Part shown: in pieces, positions 3,583 through 6,160 of the stretch
Layout: each line of letters opens with the position of its first letter
Numbering within the stretch: position 1 is the first letter of the stretch
From: Paludibacter sp.
GTDB taxonomy: Bacteria; Bacteroidota; Bacteroidia; Bacteroidales; Paludibacteraceae
Assembly (NCBI GenBank): GCA_031284665.1
Contig: JAITXR010000021.1
Location: 1 to 6,160 of the forward strand
Direction of reading: 5' to 3'
DNA: 6,160 nucleotides
The notes under the pieces: generated by a model
What the model was told of the DNA's origin: nothing
Database searches by the model: none
The model's input: only the letters and a program-made list of their open reading frames with translations
Made by a program: the position numbers and the translations under genes

Positions 3583-6160
3583 ATGAAAACACAGCGCAAT
3601 TTTAGCTTTTTACTTTTTACATTGTTAACAATTTCTGCGGCTTTTGCTGTTGAATATCAACCGGAATTTTCGGTTGCCGGATTTTATAATTTGCCAAATT
3701 CAGGGCGCGAAGTTTATAATTTTAATGTTGGCTGGCGTTTTTTGCTTGGCGATGCGCAAAATGCTGAAAGTAGTAATTTCGACGATTCAGCGTGGGACGT
3801 GGTTTCAACTCCGCATACGGTTAAATTATTGCCGGCAGAAGGCAGTGGAAGTCGTAATTATCAAGGAGTTGTGTGGTATCGCAAACATTTTACAGTACCC
3901 GCAAATTTGAATGACAAACTCATTAATATATATTTTGAGGCGGCAATGGGTAAATCGACAGTTTACCTGAATGGTCAGAAAATTTTAGAGCATTTGGGCG
4001 GATATTTGCCATTTTCGTTCGAACTTACAAAATATGGAGTTAAAGCAGGTGATAAATGTGTAATTGCTGTAAAAGCAGACAATTCGGACGATAAAAATTA
4101 TCCTCCGGGTAAAAAACAAACTCAATTAGATTTTACATATCATGGCGGAATTTATCGTGATGTGTGGCTTATTGCAACATCGAAAATTCATATTACCGAT
4201 GCAAACACAGCGAATAAAACGGCTGGTGGCGGTGTAAATGTAGTTTTTGGCGAAATATCGAAAGCCCAAGTAGCGTTGACAGTAAAAACCGACATTGAAA
4301 ATTTTTCACAAAGTACAGCAACATTTTTTGTTGAAAATCAAATTATTGATAATCAAGGGAAAATCGTAAAAACTCAACGCAGTAAATTGTCGTTAAAACC
4401 TTCAGAATCAAAATCGACGGAACAAAAATTCACAGTCGAAAATCCGCAACTTTGGCATCCCGATTCTCCTGTTTTATATAAAATAGCAACTCGTATTTTA
4501 TCCGGTAAAGTGGCTCTTGATGGAGGTATTACGCGCATTGGAATACGAAAAATCGAATTTCGTGCTGCCGAAGGACTTTATATTAACGGCGAGCCATCCG
4601 GAAAAATTATTGGTGGCAATCGTCATCAAGATTTTGCTTATGTGGGCAATGCTGTGCCAAACAGTCAGCATTGGCGCGATGCATTTTTGTTGCGCCAAGC
4701 GGGCTGCAAGATAGTGCGCTCGGCACATTATCCGCAAGACCCGGCGTGGATGGATGCCTGCGACGAACTCGGAATTTTTATGATTGTGCCTACTCCCGGC
4801 TGGCAATTTTGGAACAACGACCCTGCGTTTGCCGAACTTGTTTACTCCGACATTCGCAATATGATACGCCGCGACCGTAATCATCCGTCGGTAATAATGT
4901 GGGAGCCAATACTTAACGAGACAAGTTTCCCACTCGACTTTGCAATCAAAGCCCGTCAAACTGTTCAACAAGAAATGCCCGGCGCGGCTTGCGCAGCCGA
5001 TGCTAAAAGTAAAGGAGTGGCTGATAATTACGAAGTTGTATATGGCTGGCCAAATGATACCGGAAAATATCGTCAGCCGATTTTTACGCGCGAATTTGGC
5101 GAAACAGTTGATGATTGGTATGCGCACAATACTCCAAATAGAGTTTCGCGCTCGTGGGGCGAACAGGCGCAAGTAATTCAAGCACAGGCTCTTGCGAAAA
5201 CTTACGATGAAATGTATCCTCCTCAAAATCAATTTTTTGGTGGTGCGCTTTGGCATCCTTTCGACCATCAGCGCGGCTATCATCCTGACCCTTATTGGGG
5301 TGGAATTTTAGACGCTTTCCGTCAGCCAAAATATTCATACTATTTATTTCAAAGTCAGATAGATGCCGGCTCCAAACATCCATTTATCCAAACGGGTACA
5401 ATGGTATTTATTGCTCACGAGTTGTCGCCTATTTCGAGTGCAGATGTTACTGTTTTTACAAATTGCGAGCAAGTGCGCTTGATAGTTTTTGAGCGTGATA
5501 CTGTGGTGCAAAATGTGCCAAAATGGCAAATGCCGCATCCGCCTGTAACTTTTAAGGATGTTTTTGATTTCTTCAAGTTACGCGATTTTACTTATAATAA
5601 AAAACAATTAGACAAGGTTTCGATTGTCGCCGAAGGGCTGATAGACGGCAAAGTGGTTTGTACGACAAAAAAAATGCCTTCGCGCCGCCCCGATAAATTA
5701 AGTCTGAAAATTGATAATGCAGGACAGAAACTTGTAGCCGATGGCTCTGATTTTGTTACTGTAATTTGCGAAGTAAGCGACGCCGAAGGCAATGTGCGCC
5801 GATTGACAAAAGACCGAATTTTGTTTAGCGTAGAGGGCGAAGGGGAAATTATAGGTAACGACCTGAATGGTGCAAATCCGCGCGAAGTGGAGTTTGGCTC
5901 TGCGCCGGTACTTGTTCGGTCAACTGCTACTGCCGGAAAAATCCGCATCACTGCAAGTCCGCTTTTTCAAGGTGAAATTGCACCGCAAGCAGTAAGCATC
6001 GAGTTTGAAAGTATTGCGCCAAAATATAAATTATTATATAACGACAAACCGCAGAAAAACAGTGCTTTGCCATTTGTTAATTCGTTTAATCGCAAACTTT
6101 CAGCCGACGAAATCCGAAAAAGTCTGGAAGAAGTAGAACGGCAACAAAAGGAATTTGGGC
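3583..6160 (+). CDS. Secreted glycoside hydrolase family 2 (beta-galactosidase-like), partial at C-terminus
   Basis: 859 full codons are open to the right edge. Residues 1-22 form a signal peptide ending A-F-A before V23, so the enzyme is exported. The order is GH2 sugar-binding jelly roll (about 45-200, with WYRKHFTVP, VYLNGQ and YHGGIYRDVWL), Ig-like domain (about 201-326, ending IGIRKIEF), TIM barrel (about 327-610) and an Ig-like C-terminal domain (about 703-795). Barrel signatures include GGNRHQDF (344-351), RSAHYPQDPAWMDACDELG (379-397), MWEPILNE with predicted acid/base E446, and FTREFGE with predicted nucleophile E504. GALWHPFDHQRGYHPDPYWGG and DAFRQPKYSYYLF follow the nucleophile and are typical of a Bacteroidetes GH2 subgroup. 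Substrate cannot be read from sequence: beta-galactoside is the default, but glucuronide, mannoside or other linkages are possible. No SusC/D genes adjoin. No promoter is visible in the 49-bp gap; the start is set by the signal peptide. Confidence 0.88.
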   Translation, partial: MKTQRNFSFLLFTLLTISAAFAVEYQPEFSVAGFYNLPNSGREVYNFNVGWRFLLGDAQNAESSNFDDSAWDVVSTPHTVKLLPAEGSGSRNYQGVVWYRKHFTVPANLNDKLINIYFEAAMGKSTVYLNGQKILEHLGGYLPFSFELTKYGVKAGDKCVIAVKADNSDDKNYPPGKKQTQLDFTYHGGIYRDVWLIATSKIHITDANTANKTAGGGVNVVFGEISKAQVALTVKTDIENFSQSTATFFVENQIIDNQGKIVKTQRSKLSLKPSESKSTEQKFTVENPQLWHPDSPVLYKIATRILSGKVALDGGITRIGIRKIEFRAAEGLYINGEPSGKIIGGNRHQDFAYVGNAVPNSQHWRDAFLLRQAGCKIVRSAHYPQDPAWMDACDELGIFMIVPTPGWQFWNNDPAFAELVYSDIRNMIRRDRNHPSVIMWEPILNETSFPLDFAIKARQTVQQEMPGAACAADAKSKGVADNYEVVYGWPNDTGKYRQPIFTREFGETVDDWYAHNTPNRVSRSWGEQAQVIQAQALAKTYDEMYPPQNQFFGGALWHPFDHQRGYHPDPYWGGILDAFRQPKYSYYLFQSQIDAGSKHPFIQTGTMVFIAHELSPISSADVTVFTNCEQVRLIVFERDTVVQNVPKWQMPHPPVTFKDVFDFFKLRDFTYNKKQLDKVSIVAEGLIDGKVVCTTKKMPSRRPDKLSLKIDNAGQKLVADGSDFVTVICEVSDAEGNVRRLTKDRILFSVEGEGEIIGNDLNGANPREVEFGSAPVLVRSTATAGKIRITASPLFQGEIAPQAVSIEFESIAPKYKLLYNDKPQKNSALPFVNSFNRKLSADEIRKSLEEVERQQKEFG

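Noticed and set aside
3644..3910. 88-codon plus-strand ORF
   Set aside because: It is an out-of-frame reading of the GH2 N-terminal domain, whose frame continues unbroken to the window's end.
4498..5283. 261-codon minus-strand ORF
   Set aside because: It lies wholly opposite the GH2 catalytic barrel, whose motifs and catalytic residues are all intact. The antisense protein has no recognisable domain.

Overview
The window looks like a chromosomal segment from a member of the Bacteroidota, most likely Bacteroidales. The DNA is AT-rich, start codons lack clear Shine-Dalgarno sequences, and the two promoters next to gene starts match the Bacteroidetes consensus (-33 TTG/TTTG, -7 TAnnTTTG). The gene content agrees: a short glycogen-synthase-like protein followed by a DUF4270 lipoprotein is a conserved pairing in this phylum.

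Layout. (1) Positions 1-579, minus strand: the N-terminal 193 codons of a DUF6088 / AbiEi-like winged-helix protein, the antitoxin-type half of an AbiE-like system. It runs off the left edge, where an AbiEii-type nucleotidyltransferase partner would be expected. A Bacteroidetes-type promoter (637-667) and a near-perfect 29-bp dyad (596-624) lie just upstream and suggest autoregulation. (2) Positions 580-1343: a 764-bp AT-rich intergenic region with no convincing gene. It holds divergent promoters, a terminator-like hairpin, an imperfect dyad, a perfect 16-bp palindrome and a slightly GC-richer island. (3) Positions 1344-2147, plus: a 267-residue protein equivalent to only the N-terminal half of a GT5 glycogen/starch synthase, with the nucleotide-sugar signature replaced. 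(4) Positions 2175-3533, plus: a DUF4270 lipoprotein. (5) Positions 3583-6160, plus: a secreted glycoside hydrolase family 2 enzyme, open at the right edge.

The three plus-strand genes are separated by 27 and 49 bp, and the only recognisable promoter precedes the first, so they may form one transcript. The GT5-like and DUF4270 genes are an old, conserved pair of unclear function. The GH2 gene is a polysaccharide-degradation gene whose presence here is probably lineage-specific. No rRNA, tRNA, CRISPR array or insertion sequence was seen.
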